A DNA stretch of 64,000 bases from Haematococcus lacustris (Eukaryota > Chlorophyta > Chlorophyceae > Chlamydomonadales > Haematococcaceae), in assembly GCA_030144725.1 (NCBI GenBank), contig JASKMD010000016.1:5256847-5320846 (forward strand). Direction: 5' to 3'. The notes under the pieces were generated by a model. The model made no database searches, had not been told where the DNA came from, and saw only the letters and a program-made list of their open reading frames with translations. Numbering within the stretch: the first letter of the stretch is position 1; each line of letters opens with the position of its first letter. This document shows positions 10,301 through 19,668 of this stretch, piece by piece. The position numbers and the translations under genes were made by a program.

Positions 10301-10449
10301 GCGGTGTGAGGTGGTTGGGCAGCGGCAGATTGTGCTTGGATGAAAAGTGTAAGATTCTCCGTGAGGGCACGGAGGTGGGTTTCTATGTTGTGGGACAGGG
10401 TGTTCACGGCACTCAGAACGGTGTGTGTATCTGGCATATCACCCTCCAT
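10301..10449 (-). pseudogene. gag: Element A gag, N-terminal exon-like piece cut off by element B
   Basis: The ATG at 10447-10449 opens a frame (starting MEGDMPDTHTVL) that runs without a stop to 10301. Across the excised B element it joins in frame with 3902. The segment is helix-rich, then Ala/Pro-rich. An in-frame stop lies upstream at 10504-10506, so this ATG is the most likely gag start. Confidence 0.75.
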
Positions 10450-10862
10450 TATGTGTGCCTGGCTGCCTTGGCTGCCTGGCGGCGCTGAGCTGCTATGTGA
10501 TTGCTATTCACAGCCGGGGCTGGTGGTGGGGTGGTGATAGGGGGAGGTAGTGAGTAAGTTGTGGGTGCTTTCCCTAATGCAATGGTAGTGATAATGTGCT
10601 GCTGTGCTGCTAATTGCTGTCGAAGCTCACGGTTGACAGCGTGTTGGTAATCTGCGGCTGCTCGAAACTGGGCGCACTTCGGGCACGGATTCGACGTCTG
10701 GCTCGGGCGGTGGTGGGGCAGCGGTGGTTCCGCTGGGACCGTTGGCGGTACTGCTGGCGGTACCACTCGAACTTGTGAGAAGTCTGGAACGGGGATTGGA
10801 GTCCTCCTCTTGGGGGCAGCGTTCACTGCAAAAAGCAGGTCACCAAGAATTGGGTAATTCAC
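10449..10862 (-). CDS. Upstream ORF in element A leader, overlapping gag start
   Basis: An open frame of up to 137 codons with no ATG (the earliest near-cognate is GTG at 10860-10862). It is Pro-rich, then has CPKCAQF followed by a coiled-coil-like helix (VNRELRQQLAAQQHIITTI). Its TAA overlaps the gag ATG as TAATG, an arrangement that can allow termination-reinitiation. The function is not recognised. It may also be an exon of a longer N-terminal Gag, since a TTTTTGCAG acceptor-like site lies near its start, or a decayed part of gag. Confidence 0.35.
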   Translation of the reverse strand: MNYPILGDLLFAVNAAPKRRTPIPVPDFSQVRVVPPAVPPTVPAEPPLPHHRPSQTSNPCPKCAQFRAAADYQHAVNRELRQQLAAQQHIITTIALGKAPTTYSLPPPITTPPPAPAVNSNHIAAQRRQAAKAARHT

Positions 10863-11144
10863 TGCTTGCGCAGGTCAGCACTGCTAACGCAGGTAATCAC
10901 CGCTTCCGCGGGTAGCACTGCTGTTGCAGGTGGTCACTGCTACGCACGCAGGTTCAAACACTGCACTTCAGCAAAAGTAATGCAGGTGGCGCTGCGCTTG
11001 GAGCAAGTGGGTATACTCACTGTGCGCTGCGATTGGTGGGTTCACGGTTGGCGGCGCCGGAGGGACGTCGTTGGGTAGCACGTCGTCCAGTAGTGAAAGG
11101 ATGTTGAAATCCTCCTGCTTGTCAGTCACTGCACAGGCCGATGA
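10863..11144. other. Element A 5' leader
   Basis: Sequence between the primer binding site and the upstream ORF. It includes short GCAGGT/AGCACTGCT-type direct repeats around 10865-10945. I see no coding signal. Confidence 0.5.
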
Positions 11145-11162
11145 TCGGATACCGGGAAACCA
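11145..11162 (-). other. Element A primer binding site
   Basis: TGGTTTCCCGGTATCCGA on the minus strand, two bases inside the proposed 5' LTR. It shares TGGTTTCC with the PBS of B, D and E. Confidence 0.7.
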
Positions 11163-11164
11163 GA

Positions 11165-11546
11165 TGTTATAGTACAGCCGTATCTTCAGGACGGCGGCGG
11201 ACGATAGTAATGATTTGCAGCCTGACAAAACGATCCTGTTATGTGGCTGCTGCTACTTGCTGTTGCTATCTGCTGCTGCTACCGCTGTAGCTGCTGCGTA
11301 CGTACTCTTTAGCGCGCGACGTTTCAAGTCTCGGATTAGCGTTGTTGCGTTTAGCGACTTGTCCTTGTTCTGTGAGGTTCCAAGTACTTACAATAAGCAG
11401 TGCAAGGCATTAAATCAACCAAGAACCAACTACCAACTGTCATGACAAACTAAACATGACAAAAGTCGATCTCGCATGCAGGACTGGGAAGACCTGCAGG
11501 CGCATTCAAATCACATGCATACTAGGTTTAAAGCAGAACTGTAACA
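11165..11546 (-). repeat. Element A 5' LTR (inferred)
   Basis: A 382-bp stretch starting TGTTATAG and ending CTGTAACA (imperfect inverted ends), placed by the adjacent PBS. It is rich in CTG/CAG-type triplets. The 3' LTR lies outside the window, so the boundaries at 11546 cannot be confirmed by a partner copy. Unlike the other LTRs here it lacks the T-arm/B-box module. Confidence 0.6.
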
Positions 11547-11591
11547 AGCATTATCCTCGTTGGCACAGCGCAGTGCGGACAAGCTGCCGTC

Positions 11592-11714
11592 ATGGCTACC
11601 GAGGCCAATGCCGTGAAAGCTTTGGAGTATGGCGGGGACAGCTCGAGGCATTTTGCCTTTTTGCAGTCATGCATGCAACAGTTGTTACGTGATGATGTAA
11701 TGCTGAGGCAATAA
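11592..11714 (+). pseudogene. Small ORF cut by element E, possible first exon of an unknown gene
   Basis: An ATG-started 40-codon frame beginning MATEANAVKALEYGG. From 11683 it runs into the LTR of element E, so only about 30 codons belong to the pre-insertion locus. The 11547-11682 stretch between the A and E LTRs is the only sequence on this side that may be outside both elements. It may be a host exon or the gag start of another element; I do not recognise it. Confidence 0.25.
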
Positions 11715-11845
11715 TCGTAACGCCCCTATGAGAAGTGTGACGTGGTGCGGTGATCTGAGGCCGGGTTCGATTCCCGGGCAGACTTCCTGACAACGCCCAG
11801 TCTGTCATAGAGAACTCTGTCACCGTCACCGGACGTCTCGCAACA
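11683..11845 (+). repeat. Element E 5' LTR (inferred)
   Basis: Starts TGTTACG and ends TCGCAACA. Its second half is recognisably related to the family C LTR (CTGAGGC, GGGTTC, CAGACT, AGTCTG in the same order) but much diverged. It is followed by a PBS at 11848. Confidence 0.6.
11761..11804 (+). promoter_or_regulatory. tRNA T-arm-like hairpin with B-box in element E LTR
   Basis: CCGGGTTCGATTCCCGG (11761-11777) is a perfect 5-bp stem with a 7-nt TTCGATT loop, the shape of a tRNA T-arm, and matches the B-box consensus. It is followed by the inverted repeat CAGACT (11779-11784) and AGTCTG (11799-11804). I found no matching acceptor strand or convincing A-box, so this is not called a tRNA gene. 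Confidence 0.55.
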
Positions 11846-11847
11846 GT

Positions 11848-11865
11848 TGGTTTCCGACCGATGCC
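11848..11865 (+). other. Element E primer binding site
   Basis: TGGTTTCCGACCGATGCC, two bases after the LTR end. It is close to the family C PBS (TGGTTCCGACCGATACC). Confidence 0.7.
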
Positions 11866-12301
11866 GTGCGACTGGATCTATTTGCCACGTATCTGCCTGA
11901 GGTTGAGCGGCAGAGGACGTTCTGGTTGACGTGTGGAAACGCGCTTGAGTCGGAGCTGGCTGTAGTGCGCCAGTTGTGGAATTGTCGCGAAGCGACGGCT
12001 GTGTGTGGGCTCTGAGCTCTGAGCGAAGAGGCTAGAGAGCCTGGAAACCAGTGGCTAGTGAGCCTTTGTGCGGTACAACCAGTCGGCGGAGGTTGATTCT
12101 GCGAGAGCGGTGATGGAGGTGACAGTAGTCGTGATGGCTCAGTCGGCTGCGAAGAAGTTGCGTGACCCAGGAGCGCGAGAGGCGTAGTGGTTCCGGAAAC
12201 AGTGGACGCTAGTGCAAGCCAAAATGTTGCAATTGTCGTTTGCGCCGACTTGGCTTGGGAGAAGCAATTCTGTGCCAATGTTTGGAGCCAACTCAACGTG
12301 T

Positions 12302-12892
12302 AAGAGAATGGCTATGGCTATGAGTGCACCGCCGCACGCTGCTGAGGTACAGCCTGGAAGGCTGCAGCTACCTTTTCTGTTTGAGGGCCGGCTAGGTAAC
12401 AAGCCGTGCAGAGTCATGCTTGACACAGGTGCCAGTTGCACCATCATCAGCCAGGAGCGGTTGGAAGGACATGAAGGCAACGTTAACCCTGCTGCACTAC
12501 AAAGGAAGATCATTATGGAACTCCTGAGAGTGCTGACCGCAACCAACTAGCCTGCGGTGATCACTGAACGTCGTTGTGGCCTGCTGGAGGTGCAAAAAAG
12601 CAAGACAAATTGCAATGCAGTGGTCATGCCAGGAATGCTCAACGGTGTCGACCTGATCCGTGTCGATTGGATGCACGAGCACGATGCAGTGCTAAAGGTT
12701 AAGCACGGGGTGTGCACGCTGTTTGAGGCACTCGGGGAGTCGGGGAAGCCTGTAAACTTGTTCGCACTGCAACCGAAGCACCTGCCTGGGTTTGCGGCTG
12801 TGGCTGCTATGAAAGAGCAATGGGAAAGCGCAGCCGAAATTAAGCTGCTCAGTCCGGGCCAGGCCGTGCGACAACTGCGGAAAGGTTGCAGC
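12302..12892 (+). pseudogene. Element E gag/protease remnant
   Basis: Contains LQLPFLFEGRLGNKPCRVMLDTGAS, split here as LQLPFLFEGRL then NKPCRVMLDTGAS: an aspartic protease with an intact DTGA, collinear with the family C protease. A stop follows near 12548. The frame resumes at 12557 with ERRCGLLEVQKSK and MPGMLNGVDLI, matching C. Between the PBS and this point there are only about 450 bp, against about 2 kb in C, so gag is almost wholly deleted. It ends where transposon P inserted at 12894/12895. Confidence 0.75.
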
Positions 12893-12894
12893 AG

Positions 12895-13047
12895 CACTCC
12901 TACAATTTAGGCCCTGCGTTTCTCCCTGCGCTTGGGCCGGCCTTGTCCAAATGGGCTGAAACTCGGCCTGTTGGTAGCTTGTGATGTAAGGAATCCATCC
13001 CAAAAAGAATCAGGTCAAAAATATCAAAGGCTGAGGCTGGGCGGCCC
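12895..13047 (+). repeat. P left terminal inverted repeat, unique part
   Basis: About 150 bp from CACTCC to the first GCAGGGAC unit, repeated inverted at 19512-19666. It contains blocks shared with the ends of Q (GGTAGC, TGTGATGTAAG, CAGGTCAAAAA, GGCGGCCCGTGGCGTT). Confidence 0.85.
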
Positions 13048-13373
13048 GTGGCGTTCACGCAGGGACGGATGCAGGGATGGAGGGGGGGGCGCAGGGACGA
13101 GTGCAGGGATTGAAGGGGGGGTGCAGGGACGAACGCAGGGATGACTTGGGGGCGCAGGGACGAGCGCAGGGATGCACGCAGGGACGAGCGCAGGGATTTC
13201 GGGCGCAGGGACGAGTGCAGGGATGAGCGCAGGGACGAGCGCAGGGATTATGGGCGCAGGGACGAGTGCAGGGATGAGCGCAGGGACGAGCGCAGGGATG
13301 CACGCAGGGACGAGCGCAGGGATTTCGGGCGCAGGGACGAGTGCAGGGATGAGCGCAGGGACGAGCGCAGGGA
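13048..13373 (+). repeat. P left satellite array, distal part (GCAGGGACGAGC-type 12-bp units)
   Basis: Tandem 12-bp units GCAGGGACGAGC/GCAGGGATGAGC with occasional spacer variants (GATTTCGG, GATTATGG). The array stops abruptly at 13373 where insertion L begins and resumes at 16972. Open frames across it in several frames are satellite artefacts. Confidence 0.9.
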
Positions 13374-13476
13374 AGAAGAAGAAGACTACTCCGGTGTTCA
13401 CCGGCGTGCATTAAGGGAGGAGCTACCGCCTGGGGCGCGGCCTGCTCCCACCAATCAAGCCAAGGAAGAGACCCCC

Positions 13477-15575
13477 CTACCCTCCCTCCCTCTTAGTAGC
13501 CCTGAGTCTGTAGCTTGTCTTTGCAATGGAGTGGGCTGTCTCCACCGCGTGTCTTGTTAACTTGTGTAACAGTTTGGTAGTGTTATCTTGTGAGACCCCC
13601 AAGTCCAGGAGGTGTTGCCGTGTGTGTGCTTCATACGTTATGCCACCTATGCCCAGGAGGATGGGTCTAATCTCCACCATGTGGCCTTCCTTGCGTATGG
13701 TTTGAGCTAGATTGATGTGTTGATTGAGTGCCTTGTCTAATTGATCCGTCCACCTTGAGTCCGAGCAGTATTTGATTTCTATAATAATGACCCGTTTAAT
13801 GGCTTTACCACGTGTGCCCGTCTTCTTAGTTGGCATCACCATGAGAATGTCTGGTCTGATGGTGTTTTTGGTTGCTGCTATCTGTAGACCGAGTGCTCGT
13901 AGTGGTGTGTGTAGTGTGTCGTTAGGGAGGTCGAGGTCTTCTTTTGCGCCCTTCTCCCAGCTGCCGGTGTCCGCAAAGCTGATGTACCCGCCTAGGGTAC
14001 CCTTGCTTATGGCTTTAGCGATGAGGCGGCCAGCCCCGTTATGCCTTTCTTGCACCATCGGTAGTGTCTCGCTGCAGCCCGAGAGGAGGTGAGTGGCACT
14101 ATCGGCTTCCCCGCAGAGTGGGCACCGGTCGTCGGTCGCCCGTTTCCAGCGCATGGCCAGCTTTTGGTTATAGAGCCCGCCGGTACGGTAGAGAAGGGCA
14201 GTTCGTTGCGCGGGTATGGAGATGTTCGTGTCGGTCATCACCCTTTCGCCGGTTCCTTTCGCCGCGGCTTTGGTGATCTCCTGGGACATCTGGTAGTAGA
14301 TACTGTCTTGATTGGCGAGACCGAGGCTGTGCTTGCGGTGCATGTGTGCTCTCACGCTGTGGCGGCAATCCGGCAGTGGGGCGGGAGTGTTGCCGTCGGC
14401 TTCGTTGTTGAGCCAGATGTTGGTCTCTGTCCGTGTGGTCGGGCGGTAGGCCGGGGTGTTGGCCAGCTCTGGGTGTAACGCCGCGTGCTTGGCGAGGGCA
14501 TCGGCGCCTTCGTTGCCGATAATTCCCGAGTGTGCCCGGACTTTGTAGAAGTGGATCGTGACGGGGCTATCGATGATGAGGGTAGCGATAGCGGTCAGGA
14601 TGTCGTTGTGCCTGTGTGTGATGAGCGACATCGGGTTAGCGAGGGCTCGGCGGATCTGGTAGATAGAGCAGAGGCTGTCGGTGGCGATGCGTTTGGCCCC
14701 CGCTGTGAGTGCCGCGTGTATCGCCGTGAGTTCCGCCTTGTTGATGGTGTTGCTTTCTGGGTCGTCCAGGGCGACGGTGATGAGGACGTTGGTCTCCGGG
14801 ATATAAACCCCCGCCCCAACGCTCGCTGGGGCTGCCCCCGAGGTCTTAATGCAGCTGCCGTCCGTGTACGCGAGCGTGGCCCATTCGGTGATGGCCATCC
14901 GTGGCTGCGTCGTGGAATGGTGCGTGAGTTGTTGGTGGCCGCGCTGGTGCCCCGAGGTGGGGAGGTCCTTGTCCATCGGCAAGCGCATATGTTGTTTGTG
15001 GCCGCTAGGGGGTGTGGCTGGCTGGCTTTGATTCGTCGGTCTGTTGCGGATTGGGTGTGTGTCCCGTTGTGGGTGGAGGGCAGTGGCAGTGCTAGCCAGC
15101 CATCCTTGGGGATTGCCTTTGGTGACAAGTTGTTGTCCCGCTGCATTCCAGATGACGTAGATGTGGAGGTTGGCGTGCTTGCCTGGCTTGGAGCATCTGG
15201 TCTTGGTGGGGGGTATGCTAGCCAGGTGCTGACTCTATTCAGGGTAGCGCCGCAGGGTGTCAATGTGTTTAGGGTAGGAGATGCCCTTTTTCCCAGGGAT
15301 CAGCATGATGGTTGCCATAGCCTCCTCCTGTGTAGCTGAGTGTATAGCATGGTTGACGCATTTCAGTGCCACTGCATCGTCTGCCGGTACATTCCATGTG
15401 GATAAGCCAGTGTGGCGTACCAGTAGGCAGTTGTGGTGTGCCCCAAAGGCCGTGTCGTTGGTGTCAGGGCTCCAGTAGGTAGTGGTTTCCGGTCTAACTG
15501 TGAGTGGGTCAGCCCACCTTTGGACGGTACTTGGAAAGCTGCGTGTGGCGTGTAGGGTGTTAAGGGCTTTGTCTT
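13477..15575 (-). pseudogene. L ORF distal part: RNase H, CCHC motif, PD-(D/E)XK-like endonuclease
   Basis: One frame on the minus strand with a single TAG at 15235-15237. RNase HI is complete: YTDGSC, NKAELTAI, ATDSL, HSGIIGNEGAD (near 14500-14865). Next is CPLCGEADSATHLLSGC (near 14075-14125), the CX2CX7HX4C motif usual after the RT/RNase H of LINEs. The C-terminus has RPDILMV (near 13850) and IEIKYC (near 13770), which fits a PD-(D/E)XK nuclease such as the restriction-like endonuclease of R2-type or Dualen/RandI LINEs. The stretch before RNase H contains a YWSPDTND and ATIMLIP region that I do not recognise. The stop and the MITE make this copy defective. Confidence 0.65.
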
Positions 15576-15814
15576 CACTCCTACAAATTAATCCCTGCGT
15601 TCTTCCCTGCGTTTTTGGCCAACCTTGTCCGATTGGGCTGAAAATTTGATAGATGGTGTTTTGCAGAAAATAAATCATATTGTTTTTTGAGAAAAAAATT
15701 CAAAAAACAATATGTTCTATTTTCTGCAAAACACCATCTATCAAATTTTCAGCCCAATCGGACAAGGTTGGCCAAAAACGCAGGGAAGAACGCAGGGATT
15801 AATTTGTAGGAGTG
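15576..15814. mobile_element. MITE M: near-perfect 239-bp palindrome with CACTC ends
   Basis: Starts CACTCCTACAAATTAATCCC and ends with its complement. The arms of about 105 bp are almost identical in inverted orientation around a short A/T loop. The 2-bp target duplication TT is at 15574-15575 and 15815-15816. Removing M and one TT rejoins the L reading frame exactly. Its ends contain CCCTGCG twice and CCTTGTCC...GGGCTGAAA, like the ends of P, so it is a deletion or hairpin derivative of the same family. Confidence 0.92.
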
Positions 15815-16971
15815 TTGTGCCCCTCTCATGGGGTGGTGGCTGCTCTGTGCGTCCTGTCTCCTTAGTAGGGCCACTACCTCTGTGGCCAGATTGCGTGTGT
15901 GTGGTGTGTGTTGTAACCAAGCGTGTAGATGTTGGTGTTGGTCTTTTGTCAGGAGGCCAACTGTGCGACCCGACTCGTCGTGGACCGTTACGTGTTGCAC
16001 TAAGTCTTGCCGTGGCATAATGGGCTCCCCCGTGCTGAGGCTCATCGCGGGGTCGGTCATGTGGGGGTGAAGTTGGAGGAAGGTTTCGCAATTGCCCGTC
16101 CCGACGATGTCCGTCTGCGGGTTGATGGGGTAGGTGTGGAAGGTGGCCTTCGAGTGCAGGTTGGTGCACCGGGGTAGCCAGGTGTGCGGGTCCGGTAGTC
16201 CCTGTCGGGTGTGGGCCGGCAGGTGCGTGTCGGGCCTCGCATGTCTGGCCTCTTGTATCTGCCTGTTTTCCTCGTCGTAGTCGTTGCGCTTTGCTATGTA
16301 GTCCAGGTGTGCCGTGATGAGCGGCGCCGGTTCGAGAGTGGGGTGCCAGTGTACTCGTATGAGGTCCGAGTGCGCTGACTGACGCATGGTAGTCTTGAAG
16401 TCATTGCTGCCGAACTTGCATATAGGGCACAGCCAGTATCCTGGTTCCTTGTGCCCTGACAGGTGGGCTTCCTCAAGGCAGGCTGGGTGGTAGGCCCTCT
16501 TGCAGTTGTGGCACGTTGGGCTGTCTCCTCTTGGTAGCCAGCACAGCTCACATGTGCACACGTCCTTAGCCTCTTCCCTGCTGATGGTCTCTATGTGTGT
16601 GGGTGTATAGCCTTCTTCTGCACATAGTGGTAATGCCCATCTATCTATGACTGTGGGCTTCCAATGCACCTTGTAGTAGTTTTCCTTGTTGATGCCGTCC
16701 CATTGCCAGCCATCTATGCTGGTAATGGCCTCTTGGTGGCCGTACATGGCCCCTAGTATGCAGCCTAGGTTCTTGGGTTTACAACGGCAGGCTTTATCCA
16801 CCTTCCAGCTGGAGAGCCCTGGGAGGTCAAGGCCTACTATGCGCACTATATCCTGCGGGATAGTTTGGGTCTGTCTGCCCTCATTGTTCCGTTTCGTGCC
16901 CGCCTTGGGTAAAGTGGGCTTCGTCGGGGGCGGTTGTGTCGCTCGTTGCTCTCGTTTCAGCAGTCGTGAGC
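15815..16971 (-). pseudogene. L ORF proximal part: PHD finger protein segment
   Basis: The frame is continuous with the distal part once M is removed. A Pro/Thr-rich start (QPPPTKPTLPKAG) and a Cys-containing segment precede a classical PHD finger at about 16417-16560: CTCELC, CHNCKRAYHPAC, YWLCPIC, i.e. C4HC3 with the conserved Trp before the last Cys pair. PHD fingers read histone H3 tails and occur in some LINE proteins. The frame runs upstream into the P satellite without an ATG; that part is artefact. Confidence 0.65.
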
Positions 16972-17387
16972 GACGAGCGCAGGGATTATGGGCGCAAGGA
17001 CGAGTGCAGGGATGAGCGCAGGGACGAGCGCAGGGATGCACGCAGGGACGAGTGCAGGGATTTCGCGCGCAGGGACGAGTGCAGGGATGAGCGCAGGGAC
17101 GAGCGCAGGGATTATGGGCGCAGGGACGAGTGCAGGGATGAGCGCAGGGACGAGCGCAGGGACGAGTGCAGGGACGAGCGCAGGGACGAGTGCAGGGACG
17201 AGCGCAGGGACGAGTGCAGGGGTTTCGAGTGCAGGGACGAGTGCAGGGATGAGCGCAGGGACGAGCGCAGGGATTTCGAGTGCAGGGACGGACGCAGGGA
17301 CGAGCGCAGGGCTCGAGTGCAGGGACGAGTGCAGGGACGAGTGCAGGGACGAGTGCAGGGACCGACGCAGGGAGTGTAGGGACGTGC
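16972..17387 (+). repeat. P left satellite array, proximal part
   Basis: Continuation of the 12-bp GCAGGGACGAGC-type array after insertion L. It is identical in unit order to the complementary array on the right arm. Confidence 0.9.
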
Positions 17388-17871
17388 ATGATGCTTACAG
17401 CTGTGTCTAACACGAGCATAAATAACCTTCTTTGTGTTTGCTACATCCAACTACATACATCACATCCATCTTCTGCGATCATTTAGGCTGGAGGCTGGCT
17501 GCTGCATGTCAGCTGGCTCCTGCATGTAAGCTTGCTGCCACCAAGCTGCTACGGCCTTGTGGCTGCTGATCCTGACCACTGCTCCATCGCCACACCACTG
17601 CCAAGAGGCTGCTGCACCCCTGCACAACAACAACATGCACACAAGGGGACATGGGCACAAGAGCACTCACCTTACTGATGAAGGACGCACCCACGACGCT
17701 CATCTGCAATCAGGCAGGCAACATGAATGTGTTGGAATGTGACGCCATATAGATGAAGCGCGACTGGTGTTGCGTGATTGCTGCCACGAAAACGGCGGCT
17801 GCACCGCACTGCAACATCGCACCTGGCATAGTGTACGAGTGCAGTCCGGATCCTGCAAGCCTGCGAGCGTG
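17388..17871 (+). repeat. P inner arm, left copy
   Basis: Unique non-coding sequence repeated inverted at 18301-18785. A block near its inner end (GGATCCTGCAAGCC, GTACACTATGCCAGGTGCG on the opposite copy) has a relative inside Q near 30410-30460. Paired ORFs on both arms are mirror images and show no protein features. Confidence 0.85.
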
Positions 17872-18300
17872 CAAGCCGGCAAACCTGCAAGCCACGAGGC
17901 GGCAAGACACATCGCACATCGCTCGATTGCCAGCCGAAGCCACCTACCACCACTAGCGTGCAACACGCCCTCCTCTGTGGCGGCCACCAGCCAAGCCTTG
18001 CCAGTGCACCTTCATTACTCGGCCTAAGGCCAATCTTGACGCAAGCCTTTGCCAAGACATCGCAGAACGTTCCCGACAAGGCCTAGCACAGTCTTGATAA
18101 GCGCTATCGTGGTTAGTGAACTTTCAAAGTTAGTGAATTGCGAAGCGTGCGAGTGACGAAGTTTGCATGTTGCGGAGCAGTGCTAACGGCGGCATCGTTC
18201 ATCCCTTAATGGACCCTTCGATACAAGGCAGCACACATATTGCTTCCCCAAGCGGGATCAGGCGACGAGTAATTGGCAAGGGTTGGCTGGTGGTGCAGCC
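17872..18300. other. P central spacer
   Basis: About 430 bp between the inverted arms. It contains GTTAGTGAACTTTCAAAGTTAGTGAA near 18112-18138, a short direct repeat. I see no ORF of note. Confidence 0.6.
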
Positions 18301-18785
18301 TCACGCTCGCAGGCTTGCAGGATCCGGACTGCACTCGTACACTATGCCAGGTGCGATGTTGCAGTGCGGTGCAGCCGCCGTTTTCGTGGCAGCAATCACG
18401 CAACACCAGTCGCGCTTCATCTATATGGCGTCACATTCCAACACATTCATGTTGCCTGCCTGATTGCAGATGAGCGTCGTGGGTGCGTCCTTCATCAGTA
18501 AGGTGAGTGCTCTTGTGCCCATGTCCCCTTGTGTGCATGTTGTTGTTGTGCAGGGGTGCAGCAGCCTCTTGGCAGTGGTGTGGCGATGGAGCAGTGGTCA
18601 GGATCAGCAGCCACAAGGCCGTAGCAGCTTGGTGGCAGCAAGCTTACATGCAGGAGCCAGCTGACATGCAGCAGCCAGCCTCCAGCCTAAATGATCGCAG
18701 AAGATGGATGTGATGTATGTAGTTGGATGTAGCAAACACAAAGAAGGTTATTTATGCTCGTGTTAGACACAGCTGTAAGCATCAT
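18301..18785 (-). repeat. P inner arm, right copy
   Basis: Inverted copy of 17388-17871. Confidence 0.85.
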
Positions 18786-19511
18786 GCACGTCCCTACACT
18801 CCCTGCGTCGGTCCCTGCACTCGTCCCTGCACTCGTCCCTGCACTCGTCCCTGCACTCGAGCCCTGCGCTCGTCCCTGCGTCCGTCCCTGCACTCGAAAT
18901 CCCTGCGCTCGTCCCTGCGCTCATCCCTGCACTCGTCCCTGCACTCGAAACCCCTGCACTCGTCCCTGCGCTCGTCCCTGCACTCGTCCCTGCGCTCGTC
19001 CCTGCACTCGTCCCTGCGCTCGTCCCTGCGCTCATCCCTGCACTCGTCCCTGCGCCCATAATCCCTGCGCTCGTCCCTGCGCTCATCCCTGCACTCGTCC
19101 CTGCGCGCGAAATCCCTGCACTCGTCCCTGCGTGCATCCCTGCGCTCGTCCCTGCGCTCATCCCTGCACTCGTCCTTGCGCCCATAATCCCTGCGCTCGT
19201 CCCTGCGCTCATCCCTGCACTCGTCCCTGCGCCCGAAATCCCTGCGCTCGTCCCTGCGTGCATCCCTGCGCTCGTCCCTGCGCTCATCCCTGCACTCGTC
19301 CCTGCGCCCATAATCCCTGCGCTCGTCCCTGCGCTCATCCCTGCACTCGTCCCTGCGCCCGAAATCCCTGCGCTCGTCCCTGCGTGCATCCCTGCGCTCG
19401 TCCCTGCGCCCCCAAGTCATCCCTGCGTTCGTCCCTGCACCCCCCCTTCAATCCCTGCACTCGTCCCTGCGCCCCCCCCTCCATCCCTGCATCCGTCCCT
19501 GCGTGAACGCC
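18786..19511 (-). repeat. P right satellite array, uninterrupted
   Basis: About 725 bp of the 12-bp array in inverted orientation (reads as CCCTGC on the plus strand). It preserves the unit order of 13048-13373 plus 16972-17387 joined, giving the pre-insertion reference for L. Open frames here are satellite artefacts. Confidence 0.9.
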
Positions 19512-19666
19512 ACGGGCCGCCCAGCCTCAGCCTTTGATATTTTTGACCTGATTCTTTTTGGGATGGATTCCTTACATCACAAGCTACCAACTGGCCGAGT
19601 TTCAGCCCATTTGGACAAGGCCGGCCAAAGCGCAGGGAGAAACGCAGGGCCTAAATTGTAGGAGCT
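19512..19666 (-). repeat. P right terminal inverted repeat, unique part
   Basis: Complement of 12895-13047. The last two bases are CT where the partner predicts TG, so this end is slightly mutated. Confidence 0.85.
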
Positions 19667-19668
19667 AG

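Larger units (their letters stand above)
13374..16971 (-). mobile_element. LINE-like insertion L inside the P satellite (14-bp target duplication)
   Basis: The 14 bp GACGAGCGCAGGGA flank the insert (13360-13373 and 16972-16985). The intact right arm of P (about 18790-19420, inverted) shows the uninterrupted array across this point, so L is an insertion. On the minus strand its 3' end is a TTC-rich tail (AGTCTTCTTCTTCT). The 5' end opens directly into coding sequence without an ATG, as in 5'-truncated LINEs. It encodes a PHD finger, RNase H, a CCHC motif and a nuclease-like domain. No reverse transcriptase is in this copy. Confidence 0.75.
12895..19666. mobile_element. Transposon P: non-autonomous CACTA-like fold-back element with satellite arms
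   Basis: Starts CACTCCTACAATTT and ends with its complement AAATTGTAGGAG followed by CT where TG is expected. The 2-bp target duplication AG is at 12893-12894 and 19667-19668, and the family C sequence confirms the unoccupied site. The two arms are inverted copies of about 1.4-1.5 kb: a unique end of about 150 bp, a 12-bp-unit satellite, and a unique inner part, around a spacer of about 430 bp. The left arm is split by LINE-like insertion L. No transposase is encoded. The ends relate it to M and Q. Confidence 0.85.

Noticed and set aside
11690..11860. Functional tRNA gene in the E LTR
   Set aside because: Only the T-arm hairpin is convincing; no 7-bp acceptor pairing, A-box or anticodon arm could be laid out.
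16936..19506. Long Arg/Asp/Glu, Thr/Ser/Ala/Gly or Pro/Cys/Arg-rich frames in the 12-bp satellite
   Set aside because: They are translations of GCAGGGACGAGC-type units in different frames and mirror each other on the two arms.
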